Positions 37,893 through 49,832 of a stretch of 64,000 nt of DNA are shown here, one piece after another. Source of the stretch: Lumnitzera littorea (lineage: Eukaryota; Streptophyta; Magnoliopsida; Myrtales; Combretaceae); contig JAMXBB010000010.1 of assembly GCA_024138015.1 (NCBI GenBank), forward strand, positions 14,417,835 through 14,481,834, read 5' to 3'. The translations under genes and the position numbers were made by a program. Below the pieces are notes generated by a model, which was given only the letters and a program-made list of their open reading frames with translations, was not told where the DNA came from and made no database searches. Positions within the stretch are counted from its first letter, which is position 1. Each line of letters opens with the position of its first letter.

Positions 37893-39945
37893 CTAAAGGT
37901 CAGGCATCCCTTTTCCTGTTTTAGCATCATATGTCTTCTCTAACACAACATCCATTGGAGTATCCTTTGGCCCAACTGTAAAAAGACATCAAAGTCAGAA
38001 ATATTGCATCCTCGTTAAGAAATAACTCACATGAAGGAAATTTTGTCAAATTCACTGTTCCATCATGTCATTCAGTTCATAATAAATCCTCTTTTTTTTT
38101 TTTTTTTTTTTTGGTTGGGTTGGTGTGTTTTAGTTGGTTGTACTGGATTGCAAATGATAAATCATCTTTAAAAGGATATATTTAAGGTGCAGCCCACTTG
38201 ACAAAACAATGTAGTTGCCTAGTGATGTTTATTTCATCGTGATAGAAGACCATCTCCTCTTCAGAAGCACAAAACATAACACATGCTTGTTTCATTACAA
38301 GGAGTATTCTCTATAAGCTTAGCTAACACTACATCTAAAGTGAACAGAAAAGAGAAAAGCTCAACAGCAGAAATAGAGATGTGCGAAGTCCGTCCCAGTA
38401 TGAGATATGTTTTTGTGACACTACTAGATATCGAAACACCAAGGTCTACAATAACAAAATCTTTTAACATTGAACTTCAATGGAGCTATAACAAACCCAC
38501 AGGCAATATTACCCATACATCTCTGCTAGGTTTTCAATCTTAGCATCTGATTCATAGAATCCAATTCCTTGGCATTTGTTTGACAATACAATCGTCTGGC
38601 AATTTATAAATAATGGATAGGGAATGCTAGTGTTTTTTAATTGGTTGACTCAACATAGATATTGGAATCATAAGTAAGAAAGAGAAGTACACAAGCAAAG
38701 AAGACAAAGGGTGGATAGAGTACAAAAAAGAGAGAGGATGAGAAAATGAAATTTGGAGAGAGATTGGGGCACTAATTTTTATCAGAAGAGGGAATATGTA
38801 TCTAGGAATTGGAATGCTAATATAAAGTATGAAACTGAACAAGATTCCATAGATTTTAAGGAATAAGGTTCTCGTGTTTTTAACAGTCGTTGGAACCGAG
38901 TTCTTAAGGAATTGGAGGTCATGGAGGTAAATAATTAAACCAAAGATCACAGAAAGTACCAATTGTAGGTCTAGGTGTTGTCCTTATCTTCAAAATCTCA
39001 GGACGCGAAATTATGGAACCAGATGCACCTTGCCCTCTTGAAAATCTCACTTTAGTGCCATCTTCAAGATATCTGATTCCTACCTTACAAGGTCTCCTGC
39101 ATTTAGTTACCGATTACCAGCAATTAAAGGAGATATATGGTCATGAAATCAGAATTTCATAAAACTGATGTACCCTGTCACTGGATCAAGAACTTGAACA
39201 TTTGATACATGAAGAGGGGCTTCGACAGTAAATATTCCACCTTCATGACCTTGACCTTGCTTGATGTGCTTCTTAACCTGCTCACATGGTAGAACATGAT
39301 TGATGTATTCAGAGCATAAAAACAAACATAAAGTAGAAGCACCAATACCTTTCCCCTTTTTTCAAATGGAAAAATAAGAAATAAAAATCAAGGCAATCAT
39401 TGTCACTTTTGGTAATTAAAATGATGGTTTCTAATAACTCTAAACCCCTAAATTCGGTAGCAAAATGAATAAATTTTTGTCTACCAAGTCAGAGCAGTCC
39501 ACAGTTGCATGCTAGATTCAATAGAGTATGATTTCTAATTTCTGCAGATGCAAGCACAAAACACAAGACAAGTTAAGAAAGCAAAATCATGAAATAGCAT
39601 ATACATATACTCAATGGTGGCTTAGCATACTTGGATATACAAAAGGCTAATTAAAATGATCCAGGTCAGGGAAGGGCATAGATGAAAGCAGCAAGACTTT
39701 ACCAGATTTTTGCCATCCACAATAACACGGTTTTGGGAGCGAATAACACGCTTAATTACCCCTGTCTCACCCTTATCTTTTCCTCTGATTATCATTACCT
39801 GAAACCAGTCAGATTAATGAAAGATAAGGCAAGAATATCAAGGAGAAGGTGATGGAAAGAAATTCAATAAGACTTCCGTACTCACATTATCCCCCCTGAG
39901 GACTTTCCAATTCATGATCAGCTTTTGTGCAGCCTTCCAACCCAT
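37893..39945 (-). CDS. Mitochondrial large-subunit ribosomal protein uL24 (KOW domain)
   Basis: Five coding exons join in frame with GT/AG introns: 39,945-39,886, 39,798-39,703, 39,277-39,174, 39,096-38,960 and 37,975-37,893. They give 159 residues. The start is the first ATG after the 5'UTR splice and gives M-G-W-K-A-A-Q-K-L. The KOW motif spans residues about 19-50 (M-I-I-R-G-K-D-K-G-E-T-G-V-I). It is followed by H-I-K-Q-G-Q-G-H-E-G-G and V-R-F-S-R-G, and the C-terminus ends K-G-M-P-D-L. uL24 binds the 5' part of large-subunit rRNA and helps start its folding. Length and ending fit the short plant mitochondrial form (Arabidopsis At5g23535-like), not the cytosolic L24e family. The basic, amphipathic N-terminus suits mitochondrial import. 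The last intron (983 bp) holds a T-run at about 38,093-38,112. The gene appears intact. Function rests on family knowledge. Confidence 0.93.
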
Positions 39946-40786
39946 TTAAAATGATAGCAGTCCAAAAAGATGTAGATTATAACTTATCAAGTTTCCCTGC
40001 AAATAAAATTCATACAACTGTTCAGAGAGAGTAAAGCTGTTCTTAAAGTCGTTTGAGAGTCTCGGAGGATCAGAAATCACAAGCATCTAGAAGATCAATT
40101 GCATAATTGGTTAATCAGGACAAACTTCAATTTATATTTCGACACACAGGATATCCGGACTCTGACGTGAAAAATTGATCCATATGTGGATCCCGTTTCT
40201 CCTAGGAATAAAAATTCTTTAAGAGTCCCATTCATTTCTACTTCTACATGCAACTAGGCCTTCATTTTTTTTATATTATGGCATTCTTAAAGTCTGGAAA
40301 ACATTTTCCGAGAAACTAATACAAACCCAAGTATTCGTTTCTCAATCAAAACAATTCTTTCGACAGTACAAACATAATTCTTTACAAAGTTTCCATCTTT
40401 ATCACTTCCTAAGCTCATTTACATAAAAAAATCACATAATCTATATTACACAACAAATTATTGGGAACTTAAAACAAAAAGTTCAATTTATAAATAAACA
40501 CGTTTGAAGGGTCACACCGGAACACAAAATGGAATCCAAAAGAAAAGAATAACATAAAAGGAAAAAAAAACAGAGATATACTATATGCTAAGGAAAAAAA
40601 ATTGAAATTGGGGCATGGATTTGAGGTATCATATTACGTACCTTCAGCTTGTATTTGAAGACGGAGAAGAAGAAGAAGAAGAAGAGAGAGCGAGACTGTG
40701 CGTGAGCGTATGTCGGATGGGCGATAGTGAAATTAGGGTCGGAGTGGAGACTGAGCAGTGAACATTGAACGGTCAGTTGCGGGGTT
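39946..40786 (-). other. 5'UTR exons and 5'UTR intron of the uL24 gene
   Basis: A non-coding exon ends at 40,642 with a GTACGT donor. The acceptor TTTGCAG lies just before 39,996, so the 5'UTR intron covers 39,997-40,641 (645 bp). The short second part of the 5'UTR (39,946-39,996) joins the coding start. The first exon is rich in CT/CTT on the minus strand (40,668-40,690), which is common in plant leaders. The transcription start is not defined and should lie near 40,770. Confidence 0.65.
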
Positions 40787-40798
40787 TGGGCTTGGGCC
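40787..40798. promoter_or_regulatory. Two Site II (TGGGCY) promoter elements
   Basis: TGGGCT (40,787-40,792) and TGGGCC (40,793-40,798) lie back to back just upstream of the uL24 leader. Site II elements bind TCP factors. They are enriched in plant promoters of ribosomal and mitochondrial protein genes, often in either orientation. Confidence 0.6.
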
Positions 40799-41422
40799 TA
40801 CCTCCCGAGGTTATACTTATTTGTTACTTTCTTTCTTTCTTTCTTTTCTTTTTTCTTTTTTCTTTTTTTTTTTTCCAATCTTTTTGTTGCTTTTATAAAA
40901 GATCGGGCATTTAGGAATCACAAAGTGTGCGTTTAGGACAAAGATTTACCGTATCATATACATATATGTAAAAAATTAATATATAATTATAAAACTTAAT
41001 TCAATCAGATTAAATGTGTATATATATAGTGGACGGGAATACTTTCCAAATATGAAGTTTGAAACTATATTATATTTTTTAAGCATTTTGTCTTATTTAC
41101 TTAAAAGGAATTAGAATTCCATTTCTTTTCTTATTTTTCATTATTGCATTTAGTTGGTTTTTCTTTTTTCAAATTGCAATTTTATAAGAATCTATATTAC
41201 TTGAAATCACATAATAAAAATTTATTAGTACAATTAAAGAATTATGATTTTTTTACAAAATTTTGCTTTTTTTTTTTCCAAAAAGTGATCCAATTTCAAT
41301 TTAACTACTACTGCTACCATTGCTACCTCCATTAACCATTATTATTACCATCATCATCACTATCAATCATTATCTTCGTCATCGCTACCACTAATCGCTA
41401 CCACCACCATTGTCGTCGCTGC
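40799..41422. other. Intergenic DNA ending in a trinucleotide-rich tract
   Basis: A CT/T-rich tract lies at about 40,825-40,875. From about 41,305 to the LTR boundary there is an imperfect ACC/ATC/TCG trinucleotide tract. It resumes on the far side of the solo LTR at 44,416, which marks the insertion point. No gene is visible. Confidence 0.6.
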
Positions 41423-44415
41423 TATAAACCCTATATAATCAATAGTTTGAACCTTAATTTAACTTTAAGTATCTTAAATTATATCATGAGTCGATAAAGT
41501 TAGTAATGATAAAATTTTTATTAAATTTAAAAATCGAATATAGTATCGATAATAAAAACCCTAAAAATTGATTGAAATCTAAATCGTGTACGAAAAATCT
41601 TAAACTTAATGTATGCACAAATACGTGAAATTGAACCCAAACTTGATCGAAACCCTAAAATTATAACTTTAAACTTATAAAATGAATAAATATTACTTAA
41701 TAGTGATATAATCGTAGTTGATTACAATTATCAACTAAATTGTGTAATTACGTAAAACTTTTAACAAAAACGTTAAAATAACTCGTAAAAATTATAATTG
41801 TAACAGATGCCAATTAAATTGATAAATTTTCATAAAATTGCAAAATTTATTTATAAATGTTATTTTTATTATTTATATGTTTGAAAAAATTATATATAAT
41901 TATTGTATTTTTATTTTTCTTCCCTTTTTTTTTTAATTTTTCTTTCTTCCCAATTTTCCTCTTGTTCCCACATGAATTCCAGCACCTGAACACAACAGCC
42001 CATGTGTGAAAAAAATAAATAATGAGTGTCATTACAATTATGGAATAAGGACAAATCCCTTAAAGCATATGTTTTATCTTCATTAATATTTAATTTGCTT
42101 AGATTTGTTCCTTGATTTTTCATTTTTAATTGCTTTATATCTTCTCTACTGTACACGTCTAGAAGCTGAAAAAAAATCTGGAAGAAGAAAACCAAACCGA
42201 AAACACAAAGAGAAAAAGAAAAACAAAGCAAAATACGCACACACACACACAAATCGAAAACAACAAAAGCAATTAGGAAAAAAAGAGGAAGAAGAAGAAG
42301 ACCAAGAGGATTGATTAATTAAATTATTAAAGGATTTAGGCAGATTATTATTTAAATTTTGTACATGTATATATACTTTATACTATGTACATTATATTAG
42401 GTATTTGTTATTTTTTTATTTTATTTTATATATTACATGTATGTATGCACAAAGTAATATGTATATTGTATATGGTCAATAGTACATACATGTATATATA
42501 TATAATATAGATATACTAAGTATTTCCTTATTTATATGTATGTATGTATAAATAAGAATACATAAGGTAAGTATTTAGTATTTTCACTATTTATGTATTA
42601 ATATATATACGTATGTATGTACACGTGAATATATATATGTATGTGTGTATTATATATGTATGGATGATTAGCATTTTGTATATTATATATATATATGTAT
42701 TAGGTATTCTTGTATTTATGTACACATATAAGTTATTTCTTTATGTATATATAAATATATATATATATATATAGGTGGTGTGATTATATATATGTATATA
42801 TAAACATAGTTTTTTATATATATGTGTGTGTACATGTATAAAAGTAGTTATACGTATATATATTTATACTTAGTATTTTTATTTTATAATATTTTTTGTA
42901 TATATTTTGTATATGTATTNCTTGTAGCGAGGTCCATTTTATATATTTTTATATAAGAGTACCATAAATTAATAAAAAGAGTATATAATTAAGTTAATTA
43001 ATGAAATATAATAATAAGTATTTAATATATATGTATACCGTAAAATACAAGAAAATAATAAACTTGTGATATTTTTATATCATAGTCTAAATTGCGAGTT
43101 ACAATGTCTAAAATGGACCTCGCTACAAGAAAGTACACTCGAAAATGATCGAAATAGATTATAAGTTCATAAGAATCCAAGCAAAATCGAAAAACTTATA
43201 TACGATTCAATAAAAAACTCGAATTGACAATTTTACACAAATAAATAATTAAATTAAATAAACAATACGAATTACGATACTAGTTAATCTTTAGTTCCTA
43301 AATTTACTACTTTCCATATTCCTTACTTTTAGGTAATCTCGACTTTAACTCTGAGTTGTCGTCAGACTACTACAATCCCTGAGTTGATTATGACTAAGTG
43401 AGTTTTTCTTAATGATTCCATACTTGTTTGTGTTTATAATTAGTGAATATAAGTTGTGATTAATAATTAAATATCGTGTGAGATAGGGTTATACTTGTAT
43501 ATGATACTATTTGTTGATAGTGAATTTATTTTAAAGTATGATAACGTATCAATTGTTGTATAATAGATTCAATAGAAACTGATTGTTTGTGACCTTTTTG
43601 ATCATTGAATAATAAGACCTAATTTTATTTGACTTAAAGAACTAAATTGAATTACGTATAATCATGTGCTGCATAACTAATTCCGACTGTCACATCACAT
43701 GGAGATAGCGAATGGCCATACTTGGGTTGATTATTTATTGTTATAGATTTCGTATGGTGTATACGTGTGATATAACCTTACCTTGGCCTGTGGGATTATT
43801 AGGTATTGGAGGCGTCAACCGCCTAGCTAAGGGTGGAGTATAAAGACCTCCATTTAAGGTTGAGTGAGGGCAGCGTGAACTTACTTACAATCATACATAG
43901 AACTCAATTTTGATTAAAACTGAGAATAGATATACTATTATATTTTACATACGAAATGCGGAGTTTCATTATGATATAAGTTATAGTATGATACCTAGAT
44001 CTGACTGTGTCGATATATTTCCAACCTTGACTTTGAAGAGCATTAAATTTGAGTTACATGTAGTACCTAATCATTTGTATATATTTGTTTGACATACTAA
44101 TTATCATGCGTTCATTTAATTAAATTTAATTAATGCATAACTTGAATTCTATGTAGTTAAGGGGATTATCTCATTAAGCTAGTCAGCTTATACCCTTGTA
44201 GTTTTTTTTCATAGGCCGATCTACTCGTATAGTCAAGCCGTTACATGCCTGAGGTTAGTTTTACATCAAGGGTTTGATGTGAGAGAAAGAGATGATATGA
44301 GTGCACTTAGACCTTATATATCGCATGATGGGTTATCGATTGAAAGGAAAATCAATTTACATTCTTTTATACAGTATAGGGCGACTACCACAATTAGCCC
44401 CCTTAGATCGTGACG
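41423..44415 (+). mobile_element. Solo LTR (2,993 bp), family 1
   Basis: It starts TATAAACCCTATATAATCAA, which corresponds to TGTAAACCTTGTATAGTCAA at the inverted copy's end (reverse complement of 23,388). It ends TTAGATCGTGACG, against TTAGGTTGTGACA in that copy. The flanks GCTGC (41,418-41,422) and GCCAC (44,416-44,420) differ by two transitions, consistent with an aged target duplication. The interior 42,360-42,910 is TA-rich. A single undetermined base lies at 42,920. There is no coding region. Confidence 0.85.
42920..42920. other. Single undetermined base (N)
   Basis: The only N in the window. It lies directly before a 21-bp segment (42,921-42,941) that is the exact reverse complement of 43,109-43,129. 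Confidence 0.98.
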
Positions 44416-45253
44416 GCCACCACCACTACCTATTACTTTAAGATTAGTTGAAAAAGAAAATGAATGGAAAGTAACTTAGTTATTAAAGTTCTATATCATA
44501 TTTATTATTAAGTTACTTATAAATCTAAACAAAATTATAAATATTACACTTTTATTACATTTTTTAGGAATTCTAATTTTGTTCTTGTAAGCCTCATATT
44601 TTACGACTAGGTTTTAGGCAGTTGATTGGGTGTTTGGGAAGGTGATCTAATCAACTTAGAAACTCATGAAAAGTTTAGTAATATTAGTCGAGAAAACTCC
44701 GTAGGCTTATATTTTGAAAATATAATAAAATATTGAAAATATAGCTAAAATAGTGAAAATTTATTATATTATTATATACGTATCGGAAACGCACAAATTA
44801 AGTATTGTTAGTTAACGAACTTTTAGAGATAAATTATATGATTAATAAAATTATTAATAGATATAAAATAATATGTAAAAGACGTATATACACATAAGAT
44901 ATAATTATTATATAAATATATGTAGCTGTAATTACTAAAAATACCTGACAATATGAAAAATTCATTGAATTATCGAAATAAGATAAGAAAAATTTTAAAA
45001 ATTGCATGGAAACTAAAGAAATATCTCGTATGGCATGGCAATACAAGAAGTTAACTGGAGTGTTAGTGGAATTTAGAGAAAAACCACTTTAGGACACATA
45101 GCAAAGTTGGATAACACTTGTTTGGAGGAAAAAAAAAAAACTCAAATCACCTAAACCTCTCTATAAAAATATCAGCTATATTACTTTTAAGAGCTTTGTC
45201 CTTTATAGGGCTAAAAAAATTTTAAGAGAGAGTTTAAGTAAGAGAAAATGGTA

Positions 45254-45561
45254 TGGCTTTGTTGTTTCTCATGCATATAGTTAAGTATTGGGGTTTGCTC
45301 AAAATATTGTAAGTGATCGGGATGGTTGTTTCATGGGGAAATTCTGGATAGAACTATTTAAGTTTTTTGGTATTAAGCTAAACTTTTCTACTAGTTTTCA
45401 TCTATAGATAGATAGACAAATGGGAAGGGTAAATGCGTTAGTAGAACTTTACTTGAGGCACTTCATTAGTGCAAATCAATGGGACTAGTCTAAGTTATTA
45501 GATGTGGCACAGTTCTCTTTCAATCTATAGAATAATGAATCAACGGGGCATAGTCCTTTTG
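45254..45561 (+). pseudogene. Captured gypsy integrase fragment inside an LTR
   Basis: The plus strand reads V-K-Y-W-G-L, then after one frameshift I-V-S-D-R-D-G-C-F-M-G-K-F-W, F-S-T-S-F-H, V-E-L-Y-L-R-H-F and A-Q-F-S-F-N-L, ending in H-S-P-F-E. This is the core of a gypsy integrase, including the second catalytic Asp. Three stops replace Gln or Trp codons. Integrase has no place inside an LTR. The fragment is flanked by the exact 13-bp direct repeat AGAGAAAATGGTA (45,241-45,253 and 45,562-45,574). I cannot identify the source element in the window. Confidence 0.8.
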
Positions 45562-46033
45562 AGAGAAAATGGTAAAGAAAAATTATAGAAGAAAATAGCG
45601 TAATTGAAGGCATTTTTGGGGTTCCTATACTTAGAGAGCTTTTGGAAGCAAACAAAAATTGTGGTATAAGGGAAAATCCTACGCTTAGCTTGGTAAACAA
45701 ATTTTCATCCCTTAACGATGGTTATAACACCAGGTTATGGTTTGTTATTGAATTTCCTTGTTTGTAACTAAAATTTATAAAATTAGTAAAAGGTCTTCAA
45801 AAATTTTGAAACTTGGTTTTCTCAAGTATTTTTGCATGAGGAATTTGAATCTTAAGCCAAAATTTCAAAATTTTGAGTACTAGTATTGGGTCCTTAAGAA
45901 AAATCTCTCGACCACTAAATTTTGATTGTATTTTCTAAAAAACCATTTAATGTAGTTTCGACTTGAATTTTTATGAATATACTCTTAAAATACCATACTT
46001 TGATGATATGTAGTTAAATTTTCAAAATCAAAT

Positions 46034-49000
46034 TATAATATCCCATAAATCAGTAATCATGATATAAACATCTGAACATTAAGACAAAGCATTGTTTTCG
46101 TACGATTAAGGTTAATAGTTGATCTAAGACATTCAAGAAAGTAAATCGATTAAGCTCAAAACTTATGAGAAATATGATAATGCAAATTGAGGAATTCCCA
46201 TACATTTGGAAATCCATAATAATAAGAATATAAAAAATATAATCAAAATAGTGAGGATTTACTTTGTATGAGACCCTAAAGTTAAATATAAGGCAACTAT
46301 ACCTAAATTTAGGATTTTTAGGAAAAATTATCCGATTGAATTCAAATTTTATGACTAAAATAGAAAACTTAGTTGAAGTAACCTGATGAAATTATATTTT
46401 GAAAATAGTTACCCAAAATCATAATTTTGTCCCTTGAAGTATAATTACTTAATATAATACAAAATTGCTCAAAACTTTTAAAATTAAGCTCAGAATGTAA
46501 TGAAAACTTAAAAATAAGTTAATTAAGCTATAAAATGAAATAATATAGCATAATTTACTATATGAGTATATACATATTTTTATGAATATACCTGGTATAA
46601 ATAATAATTATACATGTAAATTAACCCGAAAGTCTAAAAATATATAATTTGTAATGCCACATGACTTCGACTTGTTAATTTTCAAGTAGTTTATATCTTT
46701 TATAAAAAAATATATTTATAAGTTAGGTTAATAAGCGTAAAATAGTTTATATTAATGTTACTTGTAACCAAAAGAATATGGATCTTAACAAGAGAATAAT
46801 GAGTATAATAGTATTACTAATGATGTGAGATAATACGTAAAAGTAATTAAATTAGTATAAATCTAATTGGTCGAATATCCCCTCTTCATAAAATTGATTG
46901 GAAGCATTTATAGGTGTAAGAATGTTTGAACTATATCTAGACATAGATATATAATCATATAAATTAATAAGAAATTAATTGAAAGATTTAATGCTTGAGA
47001 CATACTTAAGAAATTATGATTTATAACAACGTTTGTGGAATTAAGCTGAACTCTTATAACTAAGAGAAAATTTAAATGAATTAATCTTATAGCTTTAATA
47101 TTTCAATTTAAGCTTATTTATATATGAAACTCTTTTAGAAGTATTAAGTTTATCGGATATAATCGTAATAGCGTAGAGTTTCATAATTTTAGATATAGCT
47201 TAAGATAAATCTTTTAGAATTAATTACGTGATCTTAATAATTAATATTAGTGAGTCAAAAGTCATATAGGATGTATATAAATAAGTTCTAAATAATTGAT
47301 ATAACTTAACTATATGTTATATGTTATTAATATTTTTACTAATAATTACGTTAGAACTCACTCGAAATAGCGATACGTAGGAAAAGAAAACTTTGATCAT
47401 AAATTATTCTTTATTAACAATGCTGGCAATGAAAAGAAAGAATTTTATTTAAATATTCTAGGAATTAGAGTAAATATTGAATAAAATATACTAAATTTAT
47501 TAAAATATCTAAAATATATATATATATTAACCGCCTGATAAAGGTGGTGAAATTGTGATTATAAAAGTGGCTTTACACCACTTAAAAACATAATCAGGGG
47601 AAGAGGCGAGAGAAAGAGGGGAGAAGGGAAGAGAGAGAGAGAGAGAGAGAAATGGAGAGAAAATGAAAAAAAAAAAAGAAAAAGAAAAAAAATGAGAAGA
47701 AAAAGGAAAAAAAAAAAGGAAAAGAAGAAGAAGAAAAAAAGAGGACTAGAAGATTTAATTTTTTTATGTTCGATACTTTCAGGTAATCTTATTTATATAA
47801 TTATAAGTGTTATCTTGTAATTGATATTTAATAGTTATAGTAAAAATATCAGTTAGTTCATTATTTTTTTAAATGGAGTATTTTATCTGTACCATTTCGT
47901 TATTTTTCGAATTATAAACTTAAAATATTGATAGTTATAAAATTTATATATTATTAGCATCGATTTTCAAAATGAGTAGATCTCTTGTAATAATCATTTA
48001 TCAGAACTATTAAAAATCGAACTTTATATTCCTGAAAATTTAACATCATTACATCCATAAACTTTGAGTATATATGATTTATTATATTTTGTTGCAAAAT
48101 TATGTGAAAATATATTCTTCATTATATAAGACGATATCAACATGATATTGGTTACCATATAGTTTTATCTGTATACCGGAATTAAAAATATTCTCTAAAG
48201 ATAATCCTTTAAATGAACACGTAAAATATATAATTGAGTTCATACAAACTTCATGTACTAACCTTACAAAAATTGAATCACTTTAGGTAATAAACAAGAT
48301 GTTTTTTGTAATATTACAGAAAATATTGTCTTATGATGATTTTTTTGTAATTAAAACATAATATAAACAATAGTAAATACGTTTCTATATAGTCGAAATG
48401 ATATAATATAAGTAACGGTAAATTGCGTTATTGTATATATTATTAAGTAAATTGCTATAACCTATACGATAAAATAAAATACTTAGAATATATGTATATG
48501 TGTATATGTAAGTAATGTTGATTTATATAAATACATATATACGGAACTCTACTAAATAACTGTATAAATAATATCTCAATTAAATACTAGATAAAACCCT
48601 AACGTTTTCGTAAATCTTACAAAAATTGAATATGAGCTTTGGTATATATATAGGACTTTCGAGTGAGTAAAGTCTTGACGTTCCAAATTTGTTGGAGTAA
48701 GCTTCAGTACAGGTAAGTGGGATTAATGCTTTACAGTATTTTGGGATATTATTTCAAAATATCTGGAGACTTTAGTATGTATTGAATTGTGATTGTAGTT
48801 AGTTGTTTATGCGTATGCAGCGTTTATGGTTGGGTTTCAATTTGCAATTATGGGAGCTGGGCTTCATGATATGGTTGTTCTGTCAATATTATTTTGCTTG
48901 AACTTGGTTAGTCATCCTAAAAATAAACTAACTTAAACTCGGCTTAACATCTAACATGACACATATCGTAACCCATTAAAGGTAACAGTTAGGATTCTCG

Positions 49001-49832
49001 GGCCAAACACGGACTCTTTTCGATGACGATAGTTGAAATGGTCATTTCCTTACCCTTATTCGAACTAAGTGATAAAAAAAGGAGGTCGTGGTAAGGTTGG
49101 AGGCTATGGTTCGAAGGTGGTTACAGAAGGAGGGTATTCTCTATTGCATAAGCCCTGGTTTGGTCTCGATTCACAAAGTGTGTGACGTCAATCTCCTAAA
49201 TTTGGATTAAAGCGGGTGCAATTTCTCTAATCTCACGATGGATCGGATAATATTGTGCGATGGCATTTGCTTGTTCATGTATTGCATCTAATCAATATGG
49301 TTGAAAACCTTACTTGTGATGTGCTGAATGTATACATCCGTCTCCACTCTACTTACTAAGTAAGTTGTCACTCATTTCCTTATAGTTTGTTTTATAGGTT
49401 TTAAATGGATTACAAGTGCCTACTCAACATTAGAATACTAGTAAACTGGGATGAAGAGTGAAATGCAACAAGAAATGACTGGTTATAGTCTTTAGTATTG
49501 ATTTTCCTATCTTTTAAGGAAAACTACACAAGACTCCTTAAAGAGTTTAGTAGTTTTTAATATTTTGGTTTGTATATGAAATGATAGGTATCTGTGGGAT
49601 TTACTATTACTTTTTTATAAGGTCAAATTATAAGTTGATTTTTAACAAATTATTTCAAAGGATTACTTCGCAAGTTTATATCAAACATGTATCGAATTAA
49701 ATGCTTGAAAGGGATAGAGTAGAGTACACCCGGTGTGAATTAGGTCTAGGATAGCATTTGTAAGGATAGTTTCTATCTTAAGATGGCTCATATGGTGGGA
49801 CTGTTATGACATGACTTTTTTGGGGCATGACA
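46034..49832 (+). mobile_element. Solo LTR (3,799 bp) nested in the family-2 LTR
   Basis: It starts TATAATATCCC (probably TGTAATATCCC originally) and ends TTTTGGGGCATGACA. On either side the host LTR continues in register with 30,285-30,330 of the 29.2 kb copy, which places the insertion precisely. The flanking pentamers CAAAT and TGGAT match poorly, so the target duplication is eroded or shifted. The block 49,060-49,260 shows that this is a distant member of the same family. A GA/A-rich tract lies at about 47,600-47,750. No coding region is present. Confidence 0.8.
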
